64,000 nucleotides of DNA from Micromonospora echinospora (GTDB taxonomy: Bacteria; Actinomycetota; Actinomycetes; Mycobacteriales; Micromonosporaceae). The stretch is taken from the NCBI RefSeq assembly GCF_014203425.1, contig NZ_JACHJC010000001.1:4738001-4802000 (forward strand), in the 5' to 3' direction. The stretch's first letter is position 1; each line of letters starts with the position of its first letter. The notes beneath the pieces are model-generated. The model saw only the letters and a list, made by a program, of their open reading frames with translations, searched no databases and was not told where the DNA came from. The position numbers were made by a program, and so were the translations under genes. Below, in pieces: positions 21,370 to 29,379 of the stretch.

Positions 21370-22644
21370 ATGACGACCTCCATCCCCATCGACCGGCGGC
21401 TCGCCGTGGACGGCGGCCGGCCGGTCCGCCCGCCGGACCGCCCATGGCCACGCTGGCCGACCCCCGCGCCGGACGCCGCCGCCAACCTGACCGCGGTGCT
21501 GACCGGCGGCCGGTGGGCGATCAGCAGCCCGTCCGTCGGCGACGGCGTCCTGTTCGAGCGCCGCTTCGCCGCCGACTTCGCCCGCTACGTCGGCACCCGC
21601 CACTGCGTACCCGTCGACCACGGGTCCAGCGCCCTGGTGGTGGCCCTGGAATCACTCGGCCTCGGCTACGGCGACACAGTGCTCGTACCGGCGCTGACCT
21701 GGACCGCCTCCGCCACCGCCGCGCTGCGCGCCGGCCTGGTTCCGGTGCTCGTCGACGTCGACCGCGACACCGGCTGCGTCGGGCCGGACGACCTCGACCT
21801 GTCCGTGGACCCGCGGGCCGTGGTCGCCGTGCACTGGGCCTCCAACATGGCCGACGTGCCGGCGCTCGACGCGGTCACCCGGCCGCGCGGCATCTCCGTC
21901 GTGGAGGACTGCGCGCAGGCCCACGGCGCCACCTGGCAGGGCCGCCAGGCCGGCTCACTCGGCCGGCTCGGCTGCTTCAGCTTCCAGCACGGCAAGGTCC
22001 TCACCTGCGGTGAGGGCGGGGCCGTCGTCACCGACGACGACACGCTCGCGCCGGTGCTCGAGGAGCTGCGGGCCGATTCGCGCCGCTACCGCGGCGACCG
22101 GACGCCCCCGGGCGAACTGGACCTGGAGGAGAGCGCCGGCGTGCAGGGGGCCAACTTCTGCCTGGACGAGTTCTCCGCCGCCGTGGCCTGCGCGCAACTG
22201 GCCGTCCTGGACGACCAGCACGACGTGCGCAACCACAACTACCGGCTGCTCGCCGACCTGCTCGACGGCGTCGACGGCGTACGGCTGCTGCAACCCGCGC
22301 CGGAGCAGACCCGCATCTCGATCTACGAGGGCACGATCGTCTTCGACGAGCTGCCGGCCGGCCTGGACAACGCCGCGGTGGCCGCCGCGCTCACCGCAGA
22401 GCTGGGCCGGCGGTTTTACTGCACCGACGAGCCGCTGCACCGCAGCCGGCTGCTGCAGCCGTGGACCAAGCCGCTGCTCGCGCCGCTGGCCGAACGCTTC
22501 GCGGCGATCCACCGGGACCGGACGTACCCGAACACCGAATGGCTCGCCGCACACACCGTCCAGACGCACCACAGCACCTTCCTCGGCACCGAGCAGGACA
22601 TGCACGACGTCGCCGCCGCCGTCGCCAAGGTGCTCGCCCGCTGA
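21370..22644 (+). CDS. DegT/DnrJ/StrS PLP aminotransferase (probable inosose aminotransferase)
   Basis: A 424-residue fold-type I aminotransferase of the DegT/DnrJ/EryC1/StrS family, the group that includes scyllo-inosose and 2-deoxy-scyllo-inosose aminotransferases and AHBA synthase. PLP-binding features: DHGSSALVVAL, VVEDCAQAHG (Asp180) and FSFQHGKVLTCGEGG with Lys209 as the Schiff-base lysine. The N-terminus RRLAVDGGRPVR is typical of the aminocyclitol branch. With the MIPS, phosphatase and dehydrogenase genes in the same cluster, the likely reaction is transfer of an amino group from Glu/Gln to an inosose. First gene of the rightward arm, starting 21 nt after a SARP-like repeat pair. Confidence 0.88.
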   Translation: MTTSIPIDRRLAVDGGRPVRPPDRPWPRWPTPAPDAAANLTAVLTGGRWAISSPSVGDGVLFERRFAADFARYVGTRHCVPVDHGSSALVVALESLGLGYGDTVLVPALTWTASATAALRAGLVPVLVDVDRDTGCVGPDDLDLSVDPRAVVAVHWASNMADVPALDAVTRPRGISVVEDCAQAHGATWQGRQAGSLGRLGCFSFQHGKVLTCGEGGAVVTDDDTLAPVLEELRADSRRYRGDRTPPGELDLEESAGVQGANFCLDEFSAAVACAQLAVLDDQHDVRNHNYRLLADLLDGVDGVRLLQPAPEQTRISIYEGTIVFDELPAGLDNAAVAAALTAELGRRFYCTDEPLHRSRLLQPWTKPLLAPLAERFAAIHRDRTYPNTEWLAAHTVQTHHSTFLGTEQDMHDVAAAVAKVLAR

Positions 22645-22683
22645 TCCGCGCCATCGCCGGCGCACCAGAGAAGGGAACTTCCC

Positions 22684-23904
22684 GTGACCGTCACCCATCA
22701 CGAGACCTCGCACGCCTCGACTCCGTCCCCCGACACGGACGCACCCGTCGGCGTGTGGCTCAACGGCGCCCGCGGTTCGGTCGCCACCACGGCGATCACC
22801 GGTCTGCTGGCGCTGCGCGCCGGCATGGCCGACTCGACCGGCTGCGTCACCGACACCGGCATGCTGCGCGACGCGCCGCTGGCGAGCTGGACCGACCTGG
22901 TGGTCGGCGGGCACGACATCGTCGACACGCCGCTGGAGAAGAAGGCCGAGTCGCTCGTCGACTCCGGCGTCATCCCGGCGCCGGTGCTGGCCGCCGTACG
23001 GGGCAGCCTGCCCGAGGTCGAGCAGAACCTGCGCACCGGCTACGACGCGCGTACCGAGACCGGTCCGCTGGCCGAGGTGGTCGAGCGGCTGGCCGGCGAC
23101 ATCGAGGAGTTCCGCGCCCGCAACGGGCTGTCCCGGGTCGTCGTCATCAACGTGTCCTCGACCGAGCCGCCGGCCGACCACCGGCCCGAGCACGACGACC
23201 TGGACGCGCTGACCCGCGCCCTGGCCGACCCGGACGACAAGGCGCTGCCGGCCAGCTCGGTGGTCGCGTACGCGGCGTTCCGGGCCGGCTGCGGCTTCGT
23301 CGACTTCACCCCGTCCACCGGGGCCCGGCTGCCCGCGCTGGAGATGCTGGCGCAGCGGGAGCGGGTGCCGTTCGCCGGCTCCGACGGCAAGACCGGGGAG
23401 ACGCTGCTGCGCACCGCCCTGGCGCCGATGTTCACCAGCCGCGCCCTGCATGTGCTCTCCTGGGCCGGGGTGAACCTGCTCGGCGGCGGTGACGGCGCGA
23501 CGCTGGAGGACCCGCGCAACGCCCGCAGCAAGCTCAGCTCGAAGTCGGGTGTGCTGCCCGCGCTGCTCGGTGAGGACGTCACCGCCCCGCTGCACATCGA
23601 CAACGTGCCGGACCTCGGCGACCACAAGACCGCCTGGGACCACGTGTCGTTCGAGGGCTTCCTCGGCGTCCGGATGTCCATGCAGCTCACCTGGAGCGGG
23701 GTGGACTCCACGCTGGCCGCCCCGCTCGTGCTCGACCTGGCCCGGCTGACCGCCGCGGCGCACCGCGCCGGACACGTCGGCCCGATCGAGGAGCTGGGGT
23801 TCTTCTTCAAGGACCCGATCGGCACCGACGAGCACGCGCTGGCCGAGCAGGCGCACGCGCTCGCCGCCTGGGCCAACGGGCTGGACGGCCGCGGCGACAG
23901 CTGA
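22684..23904 (+). CDS. Inositol-3-phosphate synthase (myo-inositol-1-phosphate synthase family)
   Basis: A 406-residue enzyme that converts glucose-6-phosphate to inositol phosphate with bound NAD. The dinucleotide-binding region is VGVWLNGARGSVATTAITGL. The central family signature is GSDGKTGETLLRTALAPMF, with later NLLGGGDGATLEDPRNARSKLSSKSGVL and SMQLTWSGVDSTLAAPLVLDL. It is longer than, and different from, the short housekeeping mycobacterial Ino1 type, and resembles copies found in secondary-metabolite clusters. It would provide the first committed step of cyclitol formation here. Co-directional, 39 bp after the aminotransferase. Confidence 0.9.
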   Translation: MTVTHHETSHASTPSPDTDAPVGVWLNGARGSVATTAITGLLALRAGMADSTGCVTDTGMLRDAPLASWTDLVVGGHDIVDTPLEKKAESLVDSGVIPAPVLAAVRGSLPEVEQNLRTGYDARTETGPLAEVVERLAGDIEEFRARNGLSRVVVINVSSTEPPADHRPEHDDLDALTRALADPDDKALPASSVVAYAAFRAGCGFVDFTPSTGARLPALEMLAQRERVPFAGSDGKTGETLLRTALAPMFTSRALHVLSWAGVNLLGGGDGATLEDPRNARSKLSSKSGVLPALLGEDVTAPLHIDNVPDLGDHKTAWDHVSFEGFLGVRMSMQLTWSGVDSTLAAPLVLDLARLTAAAHRAGHVGPIEELGFFFKDPIGTDEHALAEQAHALAAWANGLDGRGDS

Positions 23905-23915
23905 CCTTCTTCACC

Positions 23916-23949
23916 GGCCGCCGGCGCGGCAACTCCCGCGCCGGCGGCC
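23916..23949. terminator. Intra-cluster hairpin after the MIPS gene
   Basis: Perfect 13-bp stem (GGCCGCCGGCGCG and complement) with an 8-nt loop, 12 bp after the MIPS stop and 34 bp before the next ATG. It may reduce read-through and set the ratio of cyclitol to carrier-pathway transcripts. Confidence 0.5.
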
Positions 23950-23982
23950 CCGCCCCCACGTATCCGCATCGAGGAGCCTCCC

Positions 23983-25227
23983 ATGTCCCCACACGTCCCG
24001 AACGCGCCGGACCGGCCGAGCACGGATCCGGTGTGGACGCCGATCCTGACCGGTCTGCACGCGACCGCGCTGGACTGTCTCCAGACGAGCTTCGCCCTGC
24101 TCGCCGACTACGCCAACGGGTCCGGCAGCCACCTCGCCCTCGGCGCCCGGTACGGGTTCCGCACCCGGGATCAGGACGCTCTGATCTCCGTCGAGGCGAC
24201 CTCGGACGACCGGGCCGCCGAAGCGGTAGACCTGCTGGGCCTGCGGGTCGAGGGCCGGTGGATGCAGCTCGACGGCCCGCAGGTCCGCCGGCTGTGCGCC
24301 CCGGGCCAGCCGCTCTACGTCACGGCCGACGCGTACGACCTGCCGTGGTGTCCCTACCACGGGCACGAGCACATGCGGCACAGCTTCCTCGTCACCGACG
24401 CCGGGCCGGATCAGGTCACAGTGGTCGACGCCTACCAGAACGACACCGCCTGGGGCCCCGCGCGTCCCGGCGTGTGGCGGCTGCCCACCGCCGCGTTCGA
24501 CGCGGCGCTGGCCGGGGGCGCGCACACGCTGGCGGTGACGGCACACCCGGCGCCGGCGATCGACGTACCCGCCATGCTCGCCGGCAACGCCGCCCGGGCC
24601 CGGCGGGCTCGCCCGGAGATCGCCCGCTACCTGGACCGCACCGGCGCCGCCCTGGACACCGTGGCCGGGCTGCACCGCTTCGTGCTCGACGTCTGGCTGC
24701 TGGCGCGCGCACGCGACCTGCACGAACGCTGGCTGGCCGCGGTCCGGCCCGAGGCCGTCGCCGCGCTGGCCGGGCAGGCAGCCCGCTGGCAGCAGCTCGC
24801 CACGCGCAGCTACGTGGCGCTGCGGCGGGCCCAGGCGGGCCGGCCGGCCGCGCCGGAGCTGGTGGACGCGCTCGGCACGCTGATCTCCGACCACCTCGCC
24901 GCGCTGGAGTCGATCGCCGAACCGGCCGCCATGCCCGGCCACGACGCCGTGCCGGCCGCGCCGGACCCGGCAGGCGGGGACGGCGTACGCGCGGCGGTGC
25001 TCGGCGCGCTGGGCGACACCCTGGACCTGGACGGCTCGACGCTGCGCACCACCGACGTGCTCCGGGAGCTTCCCGGCTTCGACTCGTTCCGGCTGGTCGA
25101 CGTCATCGACCGGGTCGAGCGGCGGCTCGGCGTCGAGGTTCCGGCCACCGCGCTCTCCGCGGCCGACCTGCGCGACGTCGGCTCCCTGTGCGCCATGTTC
25201 GGCGCCGCCACCGGAGGTGCCCGATGA
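23983..25227 (+). CDS. BtrH-like acyltransferase fused to an acyl carrier domain
   Basis: A 414-residue two-part protein. Residues about 1-310 resemble the BtrH family (BtrH_N plus the following helical domain): an N-terminal Cys in TALDCLQTSFALLADY and a His/Asp pair around HEHMRHSFLVTDAG and TVVDAYQND suggest a cysteine-protease-like fold. In butirosin biosynthesis BtrH moves the acyl side chain from its carrier protein to the aminoglycoside. Residues about 325-405 form a carrier domain with GFDSFRLVDVI, Ser368 being the probable phosphopantetheine site. A fusion of the two would tether donor and transferase. ATGA overlap with the following AMP ligase. Confidence 0.78.
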   Translation: MSPHVPNAPDRPSTDPVWTPILTGLHATALDCLQTSFALLADYANGSGSHLALGARYGFRTRDQDALISVEATSDDRAAEAVDLLGLRVEGRWMQLDGPQVRRLCAPGQPLYVTADAYDLPWCPYHGHEHMRHSFLVTDAGPDQVTVVDAYQNDTAWGPARPGVWRLPTAAFDAALAGGAHTLAVTAHPAPAIDVPAMLAGNAARARRARPEIARYLDRTGAALDTVAGLHRFVLDVWLLARARDLHERWLAAVRPEAVAALAGQAARWQQLATRSYVALRRAQAGRPAAPELVDALGTLISDHLAALESIAEPAAMPGHDAVPAAPDPAGGDGVRAAVLGALGDTLDLDGSTLRTTDVLRELPGFDSFRLVDVIDRVERRLGVEVPATALSAADLRDVGSLCAMFGAATGGAR

Positions 25228-26723
25228 GTACCGAACTCCTGCACGACCTGCTGGACCGCACCGCCGGCGCGCGCCCCGACGCGCCCGCCGTCGGGGACGG
25301 GACCGTCGGGCGCACGTACCGCCAGGTGCGGGCCGACAGCCTGCGCCTGGCTGGCTGGCTGCGCGGGCAGGGCGTCCGGCGCGGCGACCGGGTGCTGGTG
25401 GCGCTGCCCGCCGACGCGACACTGCCGGCGCTGCTGTACGCGGTCGCCCGTACCGGCGCGGTCTTCGTCGTCCTCCGGACGCCGGCCCCCGAGGTCGCCC
25501 TCGCCCACGTGCTGGACGACGCGGAACCGGTCCTGGTCCTCACCGACGACCGGGTTCTCACCGACCTGTGCCACGCCCGTGGCGTCCGGGTGTGCGACGC
25601 CGCCGCGCTGCGGCGCGCGGCATCCGCCGTGGCCGGCGGCGACGCGCCGGCCGGGCCGGGCCCGCTGGCCGTCGACCCGGTCTGCCTGATCTACACCTCC
25701 GGCAGCACCGGCATGCCGAAGGCCGTCGTCTCCACGCACGCCCAGGTCACGTTCGCGGTCCGGGCGATCCAGTCGGAGCTGCGCTACCGGCCCGACGACG
25801 TGGTGCACGTCCTGCTGCCGCCCTCGTTCGACTACGGCCTCTACCAGATCTTCCTGAGCACCGTCGCCGGCGCCCGGCTGCGCCTGGGCGACAGCGCGGA
25901 GACCGGTGGCCGCCTTCTGGTGAGCCTTGTCGAGTCCGGCGCCACGGTGCTGCCCTGCGTGCCGTCGCTGGCGATCAACCTGCTGCGGCTGCTCGGCCGG
26001 GCGGGCGCGCCGCGCCCGCCACTGCGCCTGCTCACGAACACCGGCGCCGCCATGCCGCCGGAGGTGCTGGCCGGCCTGCGCCGGCTGCTGCCCGGCCTGG
26101 CCGTCCAACTGATGTTCGGTCTCACCGAGTGCAAACGCGCGGCGATCATGCCGCCGGACGCCGACCTGCGCCGGCCCGGCGCCTGCGGGCGGGCGCTGCC
26201 CGGCACCGAGATCTTCACAGTGGACGCCGAGGGGCGGCGTCAACCACCGGGCGTCCCCGGCGAGCTGGTGGTACGCGGCCCGCACGTGATGGCCGGCTAC
26301 TGGCGGCGGCCGGAGCTGACCGCACAGCGGTTCCGGCGCGCACAAGGGCTCTTCCCGCAGCTGCACACCGGCGACCACGGCCACGTGGACGACGACGGGT
26401 ACGTCCACTTCGCCGGCCGGCGCGACGACGTCTACAAGGAGAAGGGCACCCGGGTCAGCGCCACCGAGGTGGAGGCCGCCGCGTACCGGGTCGACGGCGT
26501 GGACGCGGCCGGGGTGCTGCCGCCGGCCGACGGCCACGACGGCGCGACGCTGTTCGTGGTGGCCGCGCTCAGCCCCGCCGACGTGCTGCGCCGGCTGCGG
26601 GAGCAGCTCGAGGAGATGAAGGTGCCAGCGCGCTGCGTCGTGCTGCCCGACCTGCCGCTCACCGGCAACGGCAAGGTGGACCGGCGGGCGCTGGCCCGGC
26701 TGGCGGGTGAGCACAATGGCTGA
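25224..26723 (+). CDS. AMP-forming acyl/aminoacyl ligase (adenylation enzyme 1)
   Basis: A 499-residue stand-alone ANL-superfamily adenylating enzyme. Core motifs: LIYTSGSTGMPKAVV (P-loop), LMFGLTECKRAAIMPP (A5), HTGDHGHVDDDGYVHFAGR (A7/A8) and LTGNGKVDRRAL with the C-terminal catalytic Lys. It would activate a carboxylic or amino acid as the adenylate and load it on a carrier. The likely partner is the carrier domain just upstream (4-bp overlap) or the free carrier protein two genes downstream. Substrate not predictable by eye. It takes the place that the ATP-grasp ligase BtrJ has in butirosin-type pathways. Overlaps the decarboxylase gene by 8 bp. Confidence 0.88.
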   Translation: MSTELLHDLLDRTAGARPDAPAVGDGTVGRTYRQVRADSLRLAGWLRGQGVRRGDRVLVALPADATLPALLYAVARTGAVFVVLRTPAPEVALAHVLDDAEPVLVLTDDRVLTDLCHARGVRVCDAAALRRAASAVAGGDAPAGPGPLAVDPVCLIYTSGSTGMPKAVVSTHAQVTFAVRAIQSELRYRPDDVVHVLLPPSFDYGLYQIFLSTVAGARLRLGDSAETGGRLLVSLVESGATVLPCVPSLAINLLRLLGRAGAPRPPLRLLTNTGAAMPPEVLAGLRRLLPGLAVQLMFGLTECKRAAIMPPDADLRRPGACGRALPGTEIFTVDAEGRRQPPGVPGELVVRGPHVMAGYWRRPELTAQRFRRAQGLFPQLHTGDHGHVDDDGYVHFAGRRDDVYKEKGTRVSATEVEAAAYRVDGVDAAGVLPPADGHDGATLFVVAALSPADVLRRLREQLEEMKVPARCVVLPDLPLTGNGKVDRRALARLAGEHNG

Positions 26724-27963
26724 CCTGCCCTTCGACACCCCGGCCTACCGCTACGACCTGGCCCGGGTACGCGCCAACCACGCAACCCTGGTCGCCGCGC
26801 TGCCCACGCCGAGCCGGCTGTTCTACTCGCTCAAGGCCAACCCGCACCCGGCGCTGGTGGCGGCGCTGCACACCGCCGGCTGCGACGCGGAGATCTGCTC
26901 CCCGGGCGAGCTGGCCGCGGCGCTGCGGGCCGGCGTGCCGGGCGACCGCATGCTCTACACCGGACCCGGCAAGCGCGACGCCGAGGTGGCCGAGGCGGTG
27001 CGCGCCGGTGTCCGCTGGTTCTCCGTCGACTCGCCCGAGGGCCTGGACCAGGCCGACCGGATCGCCGCCGCGCACGGCGTCGAACTGCGGTGCCTGCTGC
27101 GGGTCAACGACCGGGTGCCCAACCCGGGTCAGGGACTCACCATGACCGGCGTCGCGTCCCAGTTCGGCGCCGACGTCGACTGGATCGAGCAGGAACCGCA
27201 GCGGTTCCGCTCCCGCCCGTCGGCCCCGGTCCGCGGGTTCCACCTCTACACCGGCAGCAACGTCGACTCGGTGGAATCGCTGGTGGCCCAGTTCACCGCC
27301 GCGGCGCGTACCGCCCGGCGGCTGCGGGACCTGCTCGACATCGACCTGACCCTGCTCGACCTCGGCGGCGGCTTCGGCGCGCCGTTCGCCCGGCCCGGCC
27401 ACAACGCGGACCTGACCGGTCTCGCCGACCGGGTCGGCCCGGCCCTGGACGGGCTCTTCCCCGGCTGGCGCGACGGCGCGCCCACGGTGGCCTTCGAGTC
27501 GGGACGGTTCCTCACCGCCACCGCCGGCACGCTGCTGACCCGGGTGCTGGACGTCAAGCGGTCGCAGGGCACGCCGGTGGTGGTGCTGGAGTCCGGCATC
27601 AACCACCTCGGCGGGATGTCCGGCCTGCGCCGGCTGCCGCCACTCGTGCCCACCCTGCACGCCGCTGACGACCGCGACGGCGCGCCGCTCGAGGCCGCGA
27701 TCGTCGCCGGACCGCTGTGCACTCCGCTGGACACCTGGGCCCGCGCCGCGAGCCTGCCCGACGTACGGCCGGGCGACGTGCTCGCCGTGCCGAACGTCGG
27801 GGCGTACGGGCTCTCGGCGAGCCTGCTGGCCTTCCTCGGCCACCCGGCGCCGGCCGAGGTCGTCTGCGACGGCGACCACGTCGTCGAGACGTCCCGGCTG
27901 ACCCTGACACGGCACCCGGTGGACACGCCGGGAGCCACTGACGAACCACGAGAAGAAAGGTGA
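26716..27963 (+). CDS. PLP-dependent decarboxylase, BtrK/DAP-decarboxylase fold
   Basis: A 415-residue fold-type III PLP decarboxylase. PLP Lys40 lies in LFYSLKANPHP. The Gly-rich phosphate-binding strand is LLDLGGGFGAPF, the ESGRF motif follows, and AGPLCTPLD contains the catalytic Cys335 from the partner subunit. Family members include diaminopimelate and ornithine decarboxylases and BtrK, which decarboxylates a glutamyl group while it is bound to the carrier protein BtrI. A carrier-protein gene follows directly (4-bp gap) and an AMP ligase precedes, so carrier-bound decarboxylation is the favoured reading. Free diaminopimelate decarboxylation is unlikely in this context. Confidence 0.87.
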   Translation: MADLPFDTPAYRYDLARVRANHATLVAALPTPSRLFYSLKANPHPALVAALHTAGCDAEICSPGELAAALRAGVPGDRMLYTGPGKRDAEVAEAVRAGVRWFSVDSPEGLDQADRIAAAHGVELRCLLRVNDRVPNPGQGLTMTGVASQFGADVDWIEQEPQRFRSRPSAPVRGFHLYTGSNVDSVESLVAQFTAAARTARRLRDLLDIDLTLLDLGGGFGAPFARPGHNADLTGLADRVGPALDGLFPGWRDGAPTVAFESGRFLTATAGTLLTRVLDVKRSQGTPVVVLESGINHLGGMSGLRRLPPLVPTLHAADDRDGAPLEAAIVAGPLCTPLDTWARAASLPDVRPGDVLAVPNVGAYGLSASLLAFLGHPAPAEVVCDGDHVVETSRLTLTRHPVDTPGATDEPREER

Positions 27964-27967
27964 CGTC

Positions 27968-28222
27968 ATGAACGCCGAATTCACCGAGCTGCTCCGGCCG
28001 TTCCTCAAGTTCGCCGGCCCGGACGAGATCACCGAGGACGCCCGGCTGCGCGACCTCGGCCTGGACTCCATGCGCGAGATCGAGCTGCTCTTCGCCATTG
28101 AGGAGACGTTCGGGGTCGCTGTGCCCGACGACAAGCTGGTCGACTCCACGTTCGCCACCGCCGGCGGGCTGTGGGGCGTGGTCGAGGAGCTGCGCACGCC
28201 GGTGGGCGGTGGTTCCCGATGA
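27968..28222 (+). CDS. Free acyl/peptidyl carrier protein
   Basis: An 84-residue carrier protein. The phosphopantetheine site is Ser34 in DLGLDSMREIELLFAIEE, a four-helix pattern of normal length, acidic overall. Ribosome site GAAGAAAGG precedes the ATG. Located between the decarboxylase and two acyl-CoA-dehydrogenase-fold genes and overlapping the first of these by ATGA, it is the probable platform on which the acyl unit is made and modified, like BtrI in butirosin biosynthesis. Confidence 0.92.
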   Translation: MNAEFTELLRPFLKFAGPDEITEDARLRDLGLDSMREIELLFAIEETFGVAVPDDKLVDSTFATAGGLWGVVEELRTPVGGGSR

Positions 28223-29379
28223 CGGCCGTCGCCGGGTACGCCCCGGCCGTCGAGACCGTCGCCGGCGTCGCGGCGGAGCACGCCCGGGAGGCCGACGAGG
28301 CCGCGGCCTTCCCCACCGAGGCGCTGGCCGCCATGCGTCGTAGCGGGCTGCTGGGGCTGCTGGTCCCGGTCGCCGAGGGCGGCGCCGGCGGAACGCTGCC
28401 GGACCTGGTCGACGTCACGCTGGCGCTGGGCCGGGTGGACATGTCGGTGGCGATGGTCTTCGCCATGCACTGCCAGCAGGTCGCCGCGATCACCGCGTAC
28501 GGCGGGGAGAAGCTGCGCGCCGAGGTGCTGCCGTCGGTGGCCCGGGGCGAGCGGTATCTCGGCTCGGTCACCACCGAGGCCGGCAAGGGCGGTCACCTGC
28601 TGACCGCCGAGTCGGCGCTGGAGCACGACGGCGAGATGCTGCGCGTCGACCGGCAGGCCCCGATCGTCACCGGCGGCCCGTACGCGGACGCCTTCCTGAT
28701 CACCACCCGCGCCCCGGGTGCCGACTCGGCGGCTCAGGTGGACCTGGTCTACGCCGACCGGGACCAGGTGGAGGTCGAGGTGACCGGCGGGTGGCGTCCG
28801 CTGGGCATGCGGGCCACGCACAGCGTCCCGATGCGGCTGCGCGGCGCGGTGCCGCAGTGGCAGGTGATCGGCGAACACGGCGGGTTCCGGGAGATCGCCA
28901 CCACTGTCTTCGCGCCGCTGGCGCACGTCGGCTGGGCGGCGGCCTGGATCGGGGCGGCGGCCGGCGCGTACGCCCGGGTGCTGCGGCACGCCCGCAGCGA
29001 GGCGGGACGGCGGCAGTTCGCCCCCTCCTCCGAGCTGGTGCTGCTGCGGCTGGCCGGGATCCGGGCCCGGCTGGACGCGGCGCACGCGCTGCTGCGGCAC
29101 ACCGTCTCGGTGGTCACCGACGCGCCGGACATGTCGGCGGCGCCGGTGCAGATGCTGCTCAACACGCTGAAGATCCGCGCGGCCGAGGAGTCCTTCGCCG
29201 CCGCGCACGAACTGGTCGAGCTGGCGGGCCTGCGCCACGGCTACCTGACCGACTCGCCGCTGGCGCTGGAGCGCACGTTCCGGGATCTGCGCTCGGCCTC
29301 GCTGAACTACGCGAACGACCGGCTGCGCCTGGCGAACGGGGCGCTGTCACTGCGCGACCCGGGGGTGCGTCTTGCCTGA
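28219..29379 (+). CDS. Acyl-CoA-dehydrogenase-fold flavoprotein 1
   Basis: A 386-residue member of the ACAD superfamily: helical N-terminal domain (GLLGLLVPVAEGGAGG), beta domain with SVTTEAGKGG in place of the usual TEPxAGSD, and C-terminal helices with RSEAGRRQFAPSSELVLLRLA. The C-terminal motif that normally carries the catalytic glutamate (YEGT) reads SLNYANDRL, without Glu. It may therefore act as a flavin monooxygenase of the ACAD fold, or use a glutamate placed elsewhere, rather than as an ordinary dehydrogenase. The substrate is probably an acyl group on the adjacent carrier protein. Translationally coupled on both sides. Confidence 0.85.
   Translation: MTAVAGYAPAVETVAGVAAEHAREADEAAAFPTEALAAMRRSGLLGLLVPVAEGGAGGTLPDLVDVTLALGRVDMSVAMVFAMHCQQVAAITAYGGEKLRAEVLPSVARGERYLGSVTTEAGKGGHLLTAESALEHDGEMLRVDRQAPIVTGGPYADAFLITTRAPGADSAAQVDLVYADRDQVEVEVTGGWRPLGMRATHSVPMRLRGAVPQWQVIGEHGGFREIATTVFAPLAHVGWAAAWIGAAAGAYARVLRHARSEAGRRQFAPSSELVLLRLAGIRARLDAAHALLRHTVSVVTDAPDMSAAPVQMLLNTLKIRAAEESFAAAHELVELAGLRHGYLTDSPLALERTFRDLRSASLNYANDRLRLANGALSLRDPGVRLA

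Noticed and set aside
26716..27963. Reading the decarboxylase as housekeeping diaminopimelate decarboxylase (lysA)
   Set aside because: Embedded and coupled between a ligase and a carrier-protein gene in a SARP-controlled cluster; the context fits carrier-bound decarboxylation better.
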